The notes beneath the pieces were generated by a model. That model was not told the DNA's origin and did no database searches. It worked only from the letters and a program-made list of their open reading frames with translations. A DNA stretch of 64,000 bases from Methylocystis echinoides (GTDB taxonomy: Bacteria > Pseudomonadota > Alphaproteobacteria > Rhizobiales > Beijerinckiaceae). Below, one piece after another: positions 37,311 to 45,934 of this stretch. Numbering within the stretch: the first letter of the stretch is position 1; the number at the start of each line of letters is the position of its first letter. The DNA lies in NCBI RefSeq assembly GCF_027923385.1, contig NZ_BSEC01000001.1, forward strand, positions 880,501 through 944,500. Direction: 5' to 3'. The translations under genes were made by a program, and so were the position numbers.

Positions 37311-38630
37311 ATGGAGCGACTGGTGCAGAAACTCAAGATCATACCGCTTTCTCTTACGCTTGCGCTTGCCGCCGCCGCGCCCGCGCGCGCCGAGACCGGG
37401 CAGGCCGAATGGGCGCAGCGCTATGACGCCGACGCGCGTCTCACCGTCGCGCGGTCGACGACCCCCATCCTGTCCGAGGCGACCGTCGCGGCGACGGAGG
37501 CCGCCATCGAGCGGTATCGCCAGATCGTCGACGGCGGCGGCTGGCCGATGGTGCCCAATCAGCAATTGCGGCTCGGCTCCAACAGCGCGGCCGTGTCGGC
37601 GCTGCGCCGGCGTCTGATCGTCTCCGGCGACATTGGCCATGAGACCGGCACGAGCCCGATCTTCGACTCCTACGTCGAGGCGGCGGTGCGCCGTTTCCAG
37701 GCGCGCCATGGCGTCATCGAGACGGGCGTCGTCAATCAGCAGACGCTCAACGCGCTGAACGTGCCGGCCGACACGCGCCTGCGCCAACTCGAGACCAACC
37801 TCGTTCGCCTGCGCACCTTCTCGCATGATCTCGGCAATCGCTATGTGACCGCCAATATTCCGGCGGCGCAGGTCGAGACCGTGGAAAACGGACAGGTCGT
37901 CACCCATCACATCGCCGGCGTCGGCAAGATCGATCGCCAGTCGCCGGTGATGCAGACCAAGGCCTATCAGGTCAATTTCAACCCGTTCTGGACGGTGCCC
38001 GCCTCGGTCATCCGCAAGGATCTGATCCCCAAGATGCAGGCGGACCCGAATTACCTCCACGACAATCACATCCGCGTCTACGACAAGGAAGGCCAGGAGC
38101 TCCAGCCGGAGCAGATCAACTGGCGCTCGCTCGACGCGATGAATTACAAGTTCCGTCAGGACATCGGCGGCGACTTCAATTCGCTCGGCGTGGTGCGCAT
38201 CGACATCGCCAATCCTTACGGCGTCTATATGCACGACACGCCGGCCAAGGGCGTCTTCGGCGACGACTTCCGCTTCGTCTCCTCGGGCTGTATCCGCCTT
38301 CAGAATGTGCGCGACTATGTTGCCTTCCTGCTGCGCGAGACGCCGGGTTGGGACCGCGACGCCATCGACCGCGCCATCGCCTCGGGCGAGCGCATCGATG
38401 TGAAGATCACGCCCGCCGTTCCGGTCTATTGGGTCTATGTCACCGCCTGGGGCACGCCCGACGGCATCACCCAGTTCCGCGAGGATATCTATCAGCGCGA
38501 CGGGCTGAATGCGCCGCGCCTGGCGGATACGCCTGATTACACCCAGACCGGCGCGACCCAGCAGGCGGCGGCCCCGCAGGCTGGCGCGCATTCCGTGCGT
38601 CAGCCGCTGTTGCCGCGCGACGATCAGTAA
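37311..38630 (+). CDS. L,D-transpeptidase (YcbB/LdtD type)
   Basis: This 439-residue periplasmic enzyme makes 3-3 cross-links in peptidoglycan or anchors proteins to it. A signal peptide (LKIIPLSLTLALAAAAPARA) is followed by a peptidoglycan-binding domain (SNSAAVSALRRRLIVSGDIG, VEAAVRRFQARHGVIETGVV). The YkuD catalytic domain has MHDTPAKGVFG and SSGCIRLQNV, which contain the catalytic His and Cys. The ATG at 37311 is preferred because it starts the signal peptide and a strong promoter lies just upstream. The C-terminal tail is Gln/Ala-rich. Confidence 0.9.
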   Translation: MERLVQKLKIIPLSLTLALAAAAPARAETGQAEWAQRYDADARLTVARSTTPILSEATVAATEAAIERYRQIVDGGGWPMVPNQQLRLGSNSAAVSALRRRLIVSGDIGHETGTSPIFDSYVEAAVRRFQARHGVIETGVVNQQTLNALNVPADTRLRQLETNLVRLRTFSHDLGNRYVTANIPAAQVETVENGQVVTHHIAGVGKIDRQSPVMQTKAYQVNFNPFWTVPASVIRKDLIPKMQADPNYLHDNHIRVYDKEGQELQPEQINWRSLDAMNYKFRQDIGGDFNSLGVVRIDIANPYGVYMHDTPAKGVFGDDFRFVSSGCIRLQNVRDYVAFLLRETPGWDRDAIDRAIASGERIDVKITPAVPVYWVYVTAWGTPDGITQFREDIYQRDGLNAPRLADTPDYTQTGATQQAAAPQAGAHSVRQPLLPRDDQ

Positions 38631-38655
38631 GCGGAGAGGACCGCGACCGTCCCCT

Positions 38656-38674
38656 CTCCCGCGCAGCGCGGGAG
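38656..38674. terminator. GC-rich hairpin between convergent genes
   Basis: CTCCCGC-GCAGC-GCGGGAG, next to CCCCT repeats, lies between the transpeptidase stop (38630) and the NADH dehydrogenase stop (38677). Similar CCCTCTCC-type stems occur near 44.94-45.07 kb and 52.9 kb. There is no T-run, so Rho-independent activity is doubtful. Confidence 0.4.
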
Positions 38675-38676
38675 GG

Positions 38677-39978
38677 TCAGTGAGGGGGCGGCGCGGCGCC
38701 CCTATCCTCGCAGCTTGACTTCAAGATGATCCGCGCGCCGCGGTGATAGGTGAAATAAGCGGCGATCCAGCTGATCGCCACGAACAGCCGCGTGCGCAGG
38801 TTCACCAGAAAATACACGTGCGCCACGCTCCAGAAGAGCCAGCCCGGAAAGCCGGTCAGCTCGAGGCGGCCGAGCTTCACGATGGCCGCCCTCCGTCCGA
38901 TTGTCGCCAGACTGCCGTGGTCGCGATAGCGGAAGGGTTTTTTCGGCGCCTGTCCGGCGAGTCGGCGGCGGATCGCGCGGCCCGCGTACCAGCCCATCTG
39001 CTTGGCTGAGGCGGCGAGCGCCGGAACCGGCGTCCCGTCCGGATTTGTCACAAGCCCGAGATCGCCAGCCACGAAGACCTCAGGCAGCCCGGGCGCGGTC
39101 AGATCGGGCTTCACGGCGACGCGCCCGTCGGGGCCCGTCGCGGCGCCGAGCCAGCTTCCGGCGGGGGACGCGCGCACGCCCGCCGCCCACAGGATCGCGC
39201 CCGCGTCGATCTTGTCGCCGCCGGCGACAACCATCCGCTCGCCGATGTCCTCGACGGGCGTTCCCGTCCGCACCTCGACGCCCATGCGTTCGAGCGCGCG
39301 GCGGGCGTAGGTCGAAAGCCTTTCGGGAAAGCCGGACAGAATGCGTGGTCCTGCCTCCAGCAGCAGGATGCGCGCCTTGCGCGGGTCGGCGCGATGGAAC
39401 TCCGGCGGCAGCGTTCGCCGCGCCAGCTCTGCAATGGCGCCCGCGAGCTCCACGCCGGTGGGTCCGCCGCCGACGATGACGAAGGTCAGCAGGCGCGCCC
39501 GCGCGCGGTCGTCGGACGTCGCCTCCGCCTGTTCAAAGGCGGTCAGCAGGCGGCGGCGGATGAGCGTTGCGTCCTCGACAGATTTCAGGCCGGGCGCCCG
39601 TGCGGCCCAGTCCGCGTGACCGAAGTAGGAATGCGCCGCCCCGGTCGCGACGATAAGGAAGTCGTAAGGAAATTCGCCCTCGGTCGTCTTCACCACCCGG
39701 CGCGCCGGATCGACGCCTTCTGCGGCTAGCATCAGCACTGTCACATCCGAGCGGCCGCGCATGACATAGCGGATCGGCCAGGCGACGTCCGGGCCCGCCA
39801 ACGCCGCTGTCGCCACCTGATAGAGCAGCGGCTGAAAACAGTGGTGATTACTGCCGTCGAGCAGCAGGACCTGCGCGCCGCTCCCCCTGAGCGCCTGCGC
39901 CGCCGCGACGCCGGCAAAGCCGCCGCCGATGATGACGACTCTGGGTCGACCGTTGCGGGGCGAATCTTGCACGGACAT
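38677..39978 (-). CDS. ndh: type II NADH:quinone oxidoreductase
   Basis: A 433-residue flavoprotein that passes electrons from NADH to quinone without pumping protons. It has an FAD loop VVIIGGGFAGVAAAQAL, the NADH loop FVIVGGGPTGVELAGAI, the FAD-contact VFVAGDLG and quinone-site AASAKQMGWYAG. A C-terminal amphipathic/membrane-anchor part is present (GWLFWSVAHVYFLVNL). Family length is about 430. It lies 74 bases downstream of the small secreted-protein gene on the same strand, possibly in the mutA operon. Confidence 0.9.
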   Translation of the reverse strand: MSVQDSPRNGRPRVVIIGGGFAGVAAAQALRGSGAQVLLLDGSNHHCFQPLLYQVATAALAGPDVAWPIRYVMRGRSDVTVLMLAAEGVDPARRVVKTTEGEFPYDFLIVATGAAHSYFGHADWAARAPGLKSVEDATLIRRRLLTAFEQAEATSDDRARARLLTFVIVGGGPTGVELAGAIAELARRTLPPEFHRADPRKARILLLEAGPRILSGFPERLSTYARRALERMGVEVRTGTPVEDIGERMVVAGGDKIDAGAILWAAGVRASPAGSWLGAATGPDGRVAVKPDLTAPGLPEVFVAGDLGLVTNPDGTPVPALAASAKQMGWYAGRAIRRRLAGQAPKKPFRYRDHGSLATIGRRAAIVKLGRLELTGFPGWLFWSVAHVYFLVNLRTRLFVAISWIAAYFTYHRGARIILKSSCEDRGAAPPPH

Positions 39979-40052
39979 GAGCGGGATTCCGGAAAAACGG
40001 GTTTCCGGTCATCTGGCCTGCCGCGACAGTGAAGAAAGCGGGACGGGCGCGA

Positions 40053-40460
40053 TTATTCCTGCGCCGCGCGCCAGGTTCCGCCGCACATGTCGGTGGAGGA
40101 GGACCAGGCGCCTTCGCCCCTGCCGCCCTTCAGCGTGCCGTGGAAACGCGCCACATGTTCGCCGGCGCCAGTGAATCGGGCGACGATATTGCCCGTCTCG
40201 TCGAGATAGCCCCAGGCCTGAAGCTGCGCGCCGCCGGCGCTGGCGATCTTGTTGTCGGCGAGGGTCAGGGACGTCGGGATGAGCGCCGGGCAATCGCCAA
40301 CGGTTGTCGCAGACTGGATGTTCCAGACCCCGTTGGGATCGCGGGGACTTGCCGCCCGCGGCGTCTCCGCCGCCTGTTTGCGCTGCTTGCCGTGATGCGA
40401 TTTCGCCCATGCTCCGCTCGCCGCCACCGTCGCGGCGAGCGCCAACATCCAAAACCTCAT
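40053..40460 (-). CDS. small secreted protein, unknown function
   Basis: A 135-residue protein with a signal peptide (MRFWMLALAATVAASGAWA), then a Lys/His-rich linker. A domain of about 90 residues rich in Gly and strands follows (GVWNIQSATTVGDCPALIP, GEGAWSSSTDMCGGTW). Two cysteines could form a disulfide. Its ATG overlaps the mutA stop (ATGA), so it is translated with a cytoplasmic mutase subunit, an odd pairing. I do not recognise a family. Confidence 0.65.
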   Translation of the reverse strand: MRFWMLALAATVAASGAWAKSHHGKQRKQAAETPRAASPRDPNGVWNIQSATTVGDCPALIPTSLTLADNKIASAGGAQLQAWGYLDETGNIVARFTGAGEHVARFHGTLKGGRGEGAWSSSTDMCGGTWRAAQE

Positions 40461-42322
40461 TTTGCCTCCTCGAGCGCCCGCTGCAGCAGATCATGCATGT
40501 CGCAGCCGACGAAGATGAACGCCGTGACGCCCGCGTTGCGCAGCGCCGTCTCCAGATCACCCGGACGACCGGCGGAATAGAGCGTCGCGCCAGCCGCTTT
40601 CAGGGCGCTGGCCGCGGGCGCGGCGGCGTCCGCGTAGACCTTGTCGGACGAGCACAGGCAAGCGAGTTTCGCGCCAGACTCGCGGAAGGCCGCGACGAGC
40701 GCGTCGGTCGAGCTGGTCTCCGGGCCGAAAACCGCTTCGACGCCGCCGGCTTCGAAGAAATTCTTGGCGAAGTTGGCGCGGGCGGTGAAGGCCGCGACCG
40801 AGCCGAGATTGGCCAAGAACACTTTGGGGCGGGCGCCGCTTTTCTGGGCAATCGCGTCCGACGCGTCGCGCAGCCGCTCGAAGGGCTCGGCAAGGCGGCG
40901 CGGCGTCAGCGCAGGAGTCTTCAGCGCGCCGGCGGGCGCGTCGGCGCTCTGGCGGGCCGCGTCGAAAGGCGCGACAACATCCAGCGGCTTCTCGTGAATG
41001 TCGGGAAACTCGTTGGCGCCGATGACCTTTTCCCGCGCCCGCGCGACTTTCTTCGCGCGCTCCCCGGCGGTCTCGGCGACGCGGCCCTGGAAGGTTCCCT
41101 TTTCCAGCGCCGCCGGCAGGCCGCCCTCGGCCTCGATCTCCTGGAACGCCGCCCAGGCGCGTTCGCAAAGTTCCTGCGTCAGCGCCTCGAAGCCGCCGGC
41201 GCCGCTCGTCGGATCGTCGACCACGTCGATGTGGGATTCATCCTGCAGGACGAGCTGCGTATCGCGGGCGAGGCGTCGGGCGAAACCGTCCGCGACGCCG
41301 CTTGGCTGGGTCAGCGGCAGGACGGTGATGGTGTCGGCGCCGCCAATGGCGGCGGAGAAGGTCGCGAGCGTGCCGCGCAGGATGTTATTCCACGGATCGC
41401 GGCGCGACATCATGCGCCACGCCGTCTCGGCGAAGATCAGCGCCGGCTTCGGCGCGAGGCCGCAGGCCGCCTCGACGCGCGCCCAGAGCCGGCGCGCCGC
41501 GCGGAACTTGGCCACGCCCAGGAACTCGTCGGCGTCGGCGGCGAAGCGCAGCGCGATCAGCGAGCGGGCGGTCTCGATGTCGAGGCCGTTGTCGGTCAGC
41601 GCGCGCAGATAGGCGACCGCCGACGCAAGCGCGAAAGCGAGCTCCTGCGTTTCCGATCCGCCGGCCGCATGAATGACGCGGGCGTCGGCGACGGCCACGC
41701 CGGCGGCGAAGCCCGCCCTGGCGATGGTCTTCGCGCTTTCGGCGAAGGTCTTCGCGCCTTGCGGCCAGGGCGCGGCGGCGAAGCCGTGCAGCGCCTGGAG
41801 GCCGAGCGGATCGAGGCCGAAGGAAATGCGCGTGATCGAGGGATCGATGTGCTGGCTGTCGACGTAGCGCATGATCGCCGCCGCCGCGTTTTGCGCGCGG
41901 GGGGAGGATTCGATCAGCACCGGAATGCCGTAGTCGAGGCGGATGTTGGCGAAGAGATGCGCGATCGTGTCGTCGCTGTCGCTCGTGAGCCCCGCGCCAT
42001 AGGAGCCCTGCGAACCGGCGAAGACGACATGCAGGCCGTCGGCGCCGCCCTCCAGGTCTTCGAGCGCGAACTTGTTGGCGGCGTCGGCGTCGGAAAGATC
42101 GACGCGGCCGAGGATGGACCAGCGGCCGGGGGTGCGGCGCAGGACGCGCGGCGCCTCGGATTTGGCGCGCGGGTAGAGCGGGGCGATGGCGGCGCCATCA
42201 TAGGTCTTGGAGACGAGCTGGTCGAAGGAGCCGCCCTTCAGCGCCTTGTCGACAAGTTTGAGCCACTGATCTTCGGTCGGCTGTGGAAAAACCCCGGCGA
42301 TGGCAGTCTCATTGGCGCTCAT
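40457..42322 (-). CDS. mutA: methylmalonyl-CoA mutase small (beta) subunit
   Basis: MutA is the non-catalytic partner of MutB in B12-dependent interconversion of methylmalonyl-CoA and succinyl-CoA. The 621-residue protein has the TIM-barrel domain (GADGLHVVFAGSQGSYG, ETAWRMMSRRDPWNNILRGT) and a C-terminal flavodoxin-like domain that lacks the cobalamin DxHxxG motif, as expected for this subunit. The start at 42322 (MSANETA) has AGG five bases before it; an ATG at 42340 is an alternative. No mutB is adjacent. It would complete valine and propionate breakdown with mmsA/mmsB near 53-55 kb. Confidence 0.88.
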   Translation of the reverse strand: MSANETAIAGVFPQPTEDQWLKLVDKALKGGSFDQLVSKTYDGAAIAPLYPRAKSEAPRVLRRTPGRWSILGRVDLSDADAANKFALEDLEGGADGLHVVFAGSQGSYGAGLTSDSDDTIAHLFANIRLDYGIPVLIESSPRAQNAAAAIMRYVDSQHIDPSITRISFGLDPLGLQALHGFAAAPWPQGAKTFAESAKTIARAGFAAGVAVADARVIHAAGGSETQELAFALASAVAYLRALTDNGLDIETARSLIALRFAADADEFLGVAKFRAARRLWARVEAACGLAPKPALIFAETAWRMMSRRDPWNNILRGTLATFSAAIGGADTITVLPLTQPSGVADGFARRLARDTQLVLQDESHIDVVDDPTSGAGGFEALTQELCERAWAAFQEIEAEGGLPAALEKGTFQGRVAETAGERAKKVARAREKVIGANEFPDIHEKPLDVVAPFDAARQSADAPAGALKTPALTPRRLAEPFERLRDASDAIAQKSGARPKVFLANLGSVAAFTARANFAKNFFEAGGVEAVFGPETSSTDALVAAFRESGAKLACLCSSDKVYADAAAPAASALKAAGATLYSAGRPGDLETALRNAGVTAFIFVGCDMHDLLQRALEEAK

Positions 42323-42591
42323 TTGGACCTGACCCTTCATGTTTTGCGCGCCTTTTGCCACGAAGCGCCGCCTCAGGGAAGCGGGCGCCGCGCCGCACGC
42401 GGCCGGCCGGGCTTTATTTTCCCCGCCAAAACCCGTAACCAAGGCCAATCGCTTGCGCCGGGCGGGGAAGCGCCGGCGCGTCAGCCGCGCCGCCTGCGTC
42501 AATGCGCCGCGCGGCGGTCCAGCGTATCGCGCCGCGTAACGGCCCGCGCTCCCGCGCGGGATCGGTGAGCCCCTTGGATGGAGGGATTTTC

Positions 42592-42867
42592 GTGACTGAT
42601 AATGCTCAGGACATTGCCAAGCTGAAGGAAGAGATCATCGAGGTCATCGCCTCCGAGGGGATGGTCGACCGCAGCAAGGTGACGCCGGACGCCACCATCG
42701 AGAGCCTCGACCTCAAGTCGGTCGACATCGTCATGATCCTCACGGCGCTCGAAGAGAAGTTCAACGTCTATATCCCGATGGATGGCTCGCTCCAGGAAGC
42801 GAAGACGGTCGAGAGCCTTATCGACGCCATCGCCGAGCATATCCAGAAAGAGCGCGAGACCCAGTAA
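42592..42867 (+). CDS. atypical acyl carrier protein
   Basis: A 91-residue acidic four-helix ACP. Aligning ESLDLKSVDIVMILTALEEK with the E. coli ACP helix-II region puts the phosphopantetheine serine at Ser43. The canonical DSL motif reads K-S-V here, with Lys in place of the conserved Asp. The C-terminal helix is EAKTVESLIDAIAEHI. The start is a GTG, supported by GGAGGG seven bases upstream. The ketosynthase gene begins directly after its stop. This is likely a dedicated carrier for the downstream enzymes rather than the housekeeping ACP. Confidence 0.82.
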   Translation: MTDNAQDIAKLKEEIIEVIASEGMVDRSKVTPDATIESLDLKSVDIVMILTALEEKFNVYIPMDGSLQEAKTVESLIDAIAEHIQKERETQ

Positions 42868-44097
42868 ATGGCTGTTTCGCGAGGGGACCGGGGACGCCGT
42901 GTCGTCGTCTCGGGGATGGGCGCGGTCTGCGCCGCCGGCGTGGGCGCGCGCAGGCTGTGGGAGGCTGCGCGCGATGGCGTCTCCCAGATTCGCGCGCTGA
43001 AGACCGAGCGCCCCTATGACGGGCGCATCAAGATCGCCGCGCAGGTTCCGGACTTCGATCCGGCCGCCTACATCGAGTCGAACGTCCTCCCCTTCTGCGA
43101 TCCCTTCACGCAATTCGCCGTCGTCGCGGCCGATGAGGCGATGGCGCAGGCCGGTTTCGGCCGCAAGGACATCGCCGGACCGCGCACCGCCGTCATCATG
43201 GGCACCGGCATCGGCGGCATGACCACGATCGAAGACGGCATCTACAAATATTATGTCGAGAAGACGCGGCCCGAGACGCTGAGCGTGCCCAAGCTCATCC
43301 CCAGCGCCATGCCGACGACCATCGGCGCGCGCTTCTCCGCGCTGGGGCCGACCTTCGCCGTGGGCAGCGCCTGTTCGTCGGCGAGCCAGTCGGTTGGTCT
43401 CGGCCTGCAGATGATCCGCTCCGGCATGGTGGATCGCGCCATCGTCGGCGGCGCCGAGGCCTGCGTCATCAACGCCACCATTCGCGCCTGGGAAGGGCTG
43501 CGGGTGATGACGCCCAATCTCTGCCGCCCCTTCTCGAAGGGCCGCAACGGCATGTCGCTTGGCGAAGGCGCGGCCGTCTTCGTGCTCGAAACGGCCGAGG
43601 CGGCGCGCGCGCGCGGACACGAGCCGCTGTGCGAACTCGCCGGCTATGGCACGACGAGCGACGCCAAGGACCCCGTGCGTCCCGATCTCGACGGCGCGTC
43701 GAGCTGCGTTGCGGCGGCGCTCGAAGATGCGGGGCTCGCGCCGCGCGATGTGCATTACATCAACGCCCATGGCACGGCGACGCACGCCAACGACATCACC
43801 GAGTCGGAAGCGATCCTGCGCGTGTTTGGCGATTACGGGCGCGAGGTTCCGGTTTCCTCCACCAAGCCGATCCACGGTCATGCGCTGGGCGCGAGCGGCG
43901 GGCTCGAGCTTGCGATCACCATCAAGGCGCTGCGCGATCAGATCGCGCCGCCGACGATCAACTTTCTCGAGTTCGATCCGAGCTGCCCGATCAACGCCGT
44001 GCCGAACGAGGCGCGTCCGACGAAGATCGAGGCGGCGATTTCCAACTCCTTCGCCTTTGGCGGCATCAACGCCGTGCTGGTCGTGCGCCATGGCTGA
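42868..44097 (+). CDS. beta-ketoacyl-ACP synthase (FabF-like)
   Basis: A 409-residue condensing enzyme with the Cys-His-His triad: Cys169 in VGSACSSASQ, His301 in INAHGTATHAND and His338 in HGHALGASGG. It extends acyl chains by two carbons from malonyl-ACP. Sequence features are of the FabF type, but blocks such as STKPIHGH and the small N-terminal insert differ from the housekeeping enzyme. It is directly behind the dedicated ACP gene and overlaps the next gene by eight bases, so it likely works with that ACP. Confidence 0.87.
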   Translation: MAVSRGDRGRRVVVSGMGAVCAAGVGARRLWEAARDGVSQIRALKTERPYDGRIKIAAQVPDFDPAAYIESNVLPFCDPFTQFAVVAADEAMAQAGFGRKDIAGPRTAVIMGTGIGGMTTIEDGIYKYYVEKTRPETLSVPKLIPSAMPTTIGARFSALGPTFAVGSACSSASQSVGLGLQMIRSGMVDRAIVGGAEACVINATIRAWEGLRVMTPNLCRPFSKGRNGMSLGEGAAVFVLETAEAARARGHEPLCELAGYGTTSDAKDPVRPDLDGASSCVAAALEDAGLAPRDVHYINAHGTATHANDITESEAILRVFGDYGREVPVSSTKPIHGHALGASGGLELAITIKALRDQIAPPTINFLEFDPSCPINAVPNEARPTKIEAAISNSFAFGGINAVLVVRHG

Positions 44098-44482
44098 CGC
44101 GCTGTCGATCCTCGGCCCGTTTCGTTTCCGTGTCGATCCGGCGCGCGCGGCGGCGTTCGCGCGCGAGATCGGCGCCGACGAGGCAAGCGTGCCGCTTTCC
44201 TATCCGGCGATCTGGATCGCCGATCCGAGGCTCTTCGATCAGGTGCGCGACTACTGCGCGGCGGCGGATGTCGTGCCGGTGCACGAGTCGCAGAGCTTTT
44301 CCTTTTCCGGCGCGCTTCGCGCCGGCGCGGAATATGATGTGACGGTGGCGCTGCGTCGCGAGGACACGCCGCCGCGCCTCATTCTCGACGCGACCGTCGC
44401 AAGCGCCGACGGCGCGCCCGTGGCGAAAAGCGAGACCATGCTGCGCCTCGTGCCGCGCGCGGGATTTGGGGGCCAGTCGTGA
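44090..44482 (+). CDS. hotdog-fold (MaoC-like) protein, probably non-catalytic half
   Basis: A 130-residue protein resembling the N-terminal hotdog half of FAS1-type/MaoC dehydratases (FRFRVDPARAAAFAREIG, SQSFSFSGALRAGAEYDVTV). It lacks the D-x-N-P-x-H hydratase motif. It overlaps the ketosynthase gene by eight bases and the next, catalytic-type MaoC gene by four (GTGA). The pair is likely a heteromeric (3R)-hydroxyacyl dehydratase, as in mycobacterial HadAB/HadBC. Confidence 0.7.
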   Translation: MADALSILGPFRFRVDPARAAAFAREIGADEASVPLSYPAIWIADPRLFDQVRDYCAAADVVPVHESQSFSFSGALRAGAEYDVTVALRREDTPPRLILDATVASADGAPVAKSETMLRLVPRAGFGGQS

Positions 44483-44883
44483 GCGGCGAGATCAGACTCG
44501 GCGACAAGCTGCCGGAAACAACGATCGGCCCCTTCGACGCGGCGGCGCTTGAGCGCTACGCCGCCGTATCGGGCGACGACAATCCGCTGCATCTCGATGA
44601 CGCGCTGGCCGGGAAGATCGGCCTGTCGGCGCCGCCGGTGCACGGCATGAAGCTGCTCGCCGCTTTCGAGCCGATGCTGAAGGGCTGGCGGAATGATCTG
44701 ACGCTTGTCGGCCTCTCCGCGAAATTCATCCAGCCGATCCTGCGCGGCGAGACAGTGACGCTATCGGGCCGGGTGCTGCGGGTGTCGGAGAACGAAATTT
44801 TCCTGCGCCTCTTCGCCCATGGCGCGGCGCGCACGCCGGGCGTCATCGGCGAGGCGACGTTGCGGCGAGAGTCGCCTAAATGA
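44479..44883 (+). CDS. MaoC-like (R)-3-hydroxyacyl dehydratase/hydratase
   Basis: A 134-residue single-hotdog enzyme with the hydratase-2 motif YAAVSGDDNPLHLDD. Asp33 and His38 occupy the positions of the PhaJ catalytic pair, followed by PPVHGMKLL. It removes water from (or adds it to) 3-hydroxyacyl thioesters. The GTG start overlaps the stop of the other hotdog gene. The next gene is 262 bases away, across a large inverted-repeat element. Confidence 0.83.
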   Translation: MSGEIRLGDKLPETTIGPFDAAALERYAAVSGDDNPLHLDDALAGKIGLSAPPVHGMKLLAAFEPMLKGWRNDLTLVGLSAKFIQPILRGETVTLSGRVLRVSENEIFLRLFAHGAARTPGVIGEATLRRESPK

Positions 44884-44939
44884 CGCCGGCTGGTGGATCG
44901 CCGGGGCGCTTCGAGGCAGTCGACGGTCTCGCCGCTCGA

Positions 44940-45071
44940 ATCCCTCCCCTTTACGGGGAGGGTGGCGCGCGAAGCGCGACGGGTGGGGTTCTTGCCACGG
45001 CTCTCGGTGTGGCCTTACCCCACCCGACCCCGCCTGACGGCGGGGCCACCCTCCCCGTAAAGGGGAGGGAT
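44940..45071. repeat. nested inverted-repeat element (REP/BIME-like)
   Basis: A perfect 27-bp inverted repeat has arms at 44940-44966 and 45045-45071 (ATCCCTCCCCTTTACGG... and its complement). Inside it is a nested 10-bp pair CGGGTGGGGT (44980-44989)/ACCCCACCCG (45017-45026) and a local hairpin near 45029-45045. The whole 132 bases could extrude as a cruciform or fold in mRNA. It occupies the only sizeable gap in the ACP-to-GT operon. Other CCCTCTCC stems in the window suggest a family. Confidence 0.8.
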
Positions 45072-45145
45072 GAGCCTGCATCGGCGCTGTCGCCAAAGCC
45101 GGATGTCCGCTCGTCCCACCCGCTCGCGCCGGAAAGGGAGCCTGG

Positions 45146-45934
45146 GTGACCAAACGCCTCCTCATCACCGGCGCCTCGTCCGGCATCGGCCGGGCGCTCG
45201 CGCTCGCCTATGCGAAGGAGGGCGCGAGCCTCTGCCTGCTCGGCCGCGATGAAACCCGCCTTGCGGCGACCGCCGAGGCCTGCCGCGCCGCCGGCGCCGC
45301 CGATGTCGAGGCGGCGACAGCCGACGTCCGCGACCGCGAGGCCATGGCGCGGCTCGTCGAGGCGGCCCATGCGGCGCGGCCGATCGACATTCTCGTCGCC
45401 AACGCCGGCGTCGCCACCGGCCTGTCGCCCGGGCAGGTTCTGGAGACCCCCGAGGCAGTCCGCGCCATGATGGCGATCAATGTCAACGGGGTCTTCAACA
45501 CGGTGGAGCCGATCATTCCCGCCATGTGCGCGCGGGGCGGGCATCTGGCGATCGTGGGCTCCATGGCCGGCGTGCGCAGCCTGCCCTATTCGCCGGCCTA
45601 TTGCGCCGCCAAGGCCAGCGTTCACATGTGGGCGGATTGCCTGCGCGGCCGGCTCGCGCCGCATGGCGTGGCGGTGAGCCTCATCGTGCCGGGCTTCGTC
45701 GAAACCCCCATGTCGACGCGCACCAAATCCTGGCAGCCCGGCGCCATGTCCGACGCGAAGGCGGCGGAGATCATCAAGCGGGGGCTTGACAGACGCCGGC
45801 CTGTCATCGCCTTTCCGCAATACATGTATTACGCCATGCGCCTGTTCACCTTCCTGCCGTCGGGCCTCGTCGATGGCGTCATGCGGCGCTTCCACGTGGA
45901 CGTGCCGGAAACGAGCGAGCGCGAGGCTTCTTGA
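45146..45934 (+). CDS. short-chain dehydrogenase/reductase
   Basis: A 262-residue SDR. The NAD(P)-binding loop is TGASSGIG at 8-15; catalytic residues are Ser in GSMAG, Tyr152 and Lys156 in YCAAK, with VPGFVETPM behind. C-terminal hydrophobic residues (YYAMRLFTFLPSGLVDGVM) suggest membrane contact, as in ketosphinganine or lipid reductases. In this setting it could reduce the 3-ketoacyl product of the ketosynthase. The start is a GTG with GGGAG upstream. Its stop overlaps the following TTG start. Confidence 0.82.
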   Translation: MTKRLLITGASSGIGRALALAYAKEGASLCLLGRDETRLAATAEACRAAGAADVEAATADVRDREAMARLVEAAHAARPIDILVANAGVATGLSPGQVLETPEAVRAMMAINVNGVFNTVEPIIPAMCARGGHLAIVGSMAGVRSLPYSPAYCAAKASVHMWADCLRGRLAPHGVAVSLIVPGFVETPMSTRTKSWQPGAMSDAKAAEIIKRGLDRRRPVIAFPQYMYYAMRLFTFLPSGLVDGVMRRFHVDVPETSEREAS

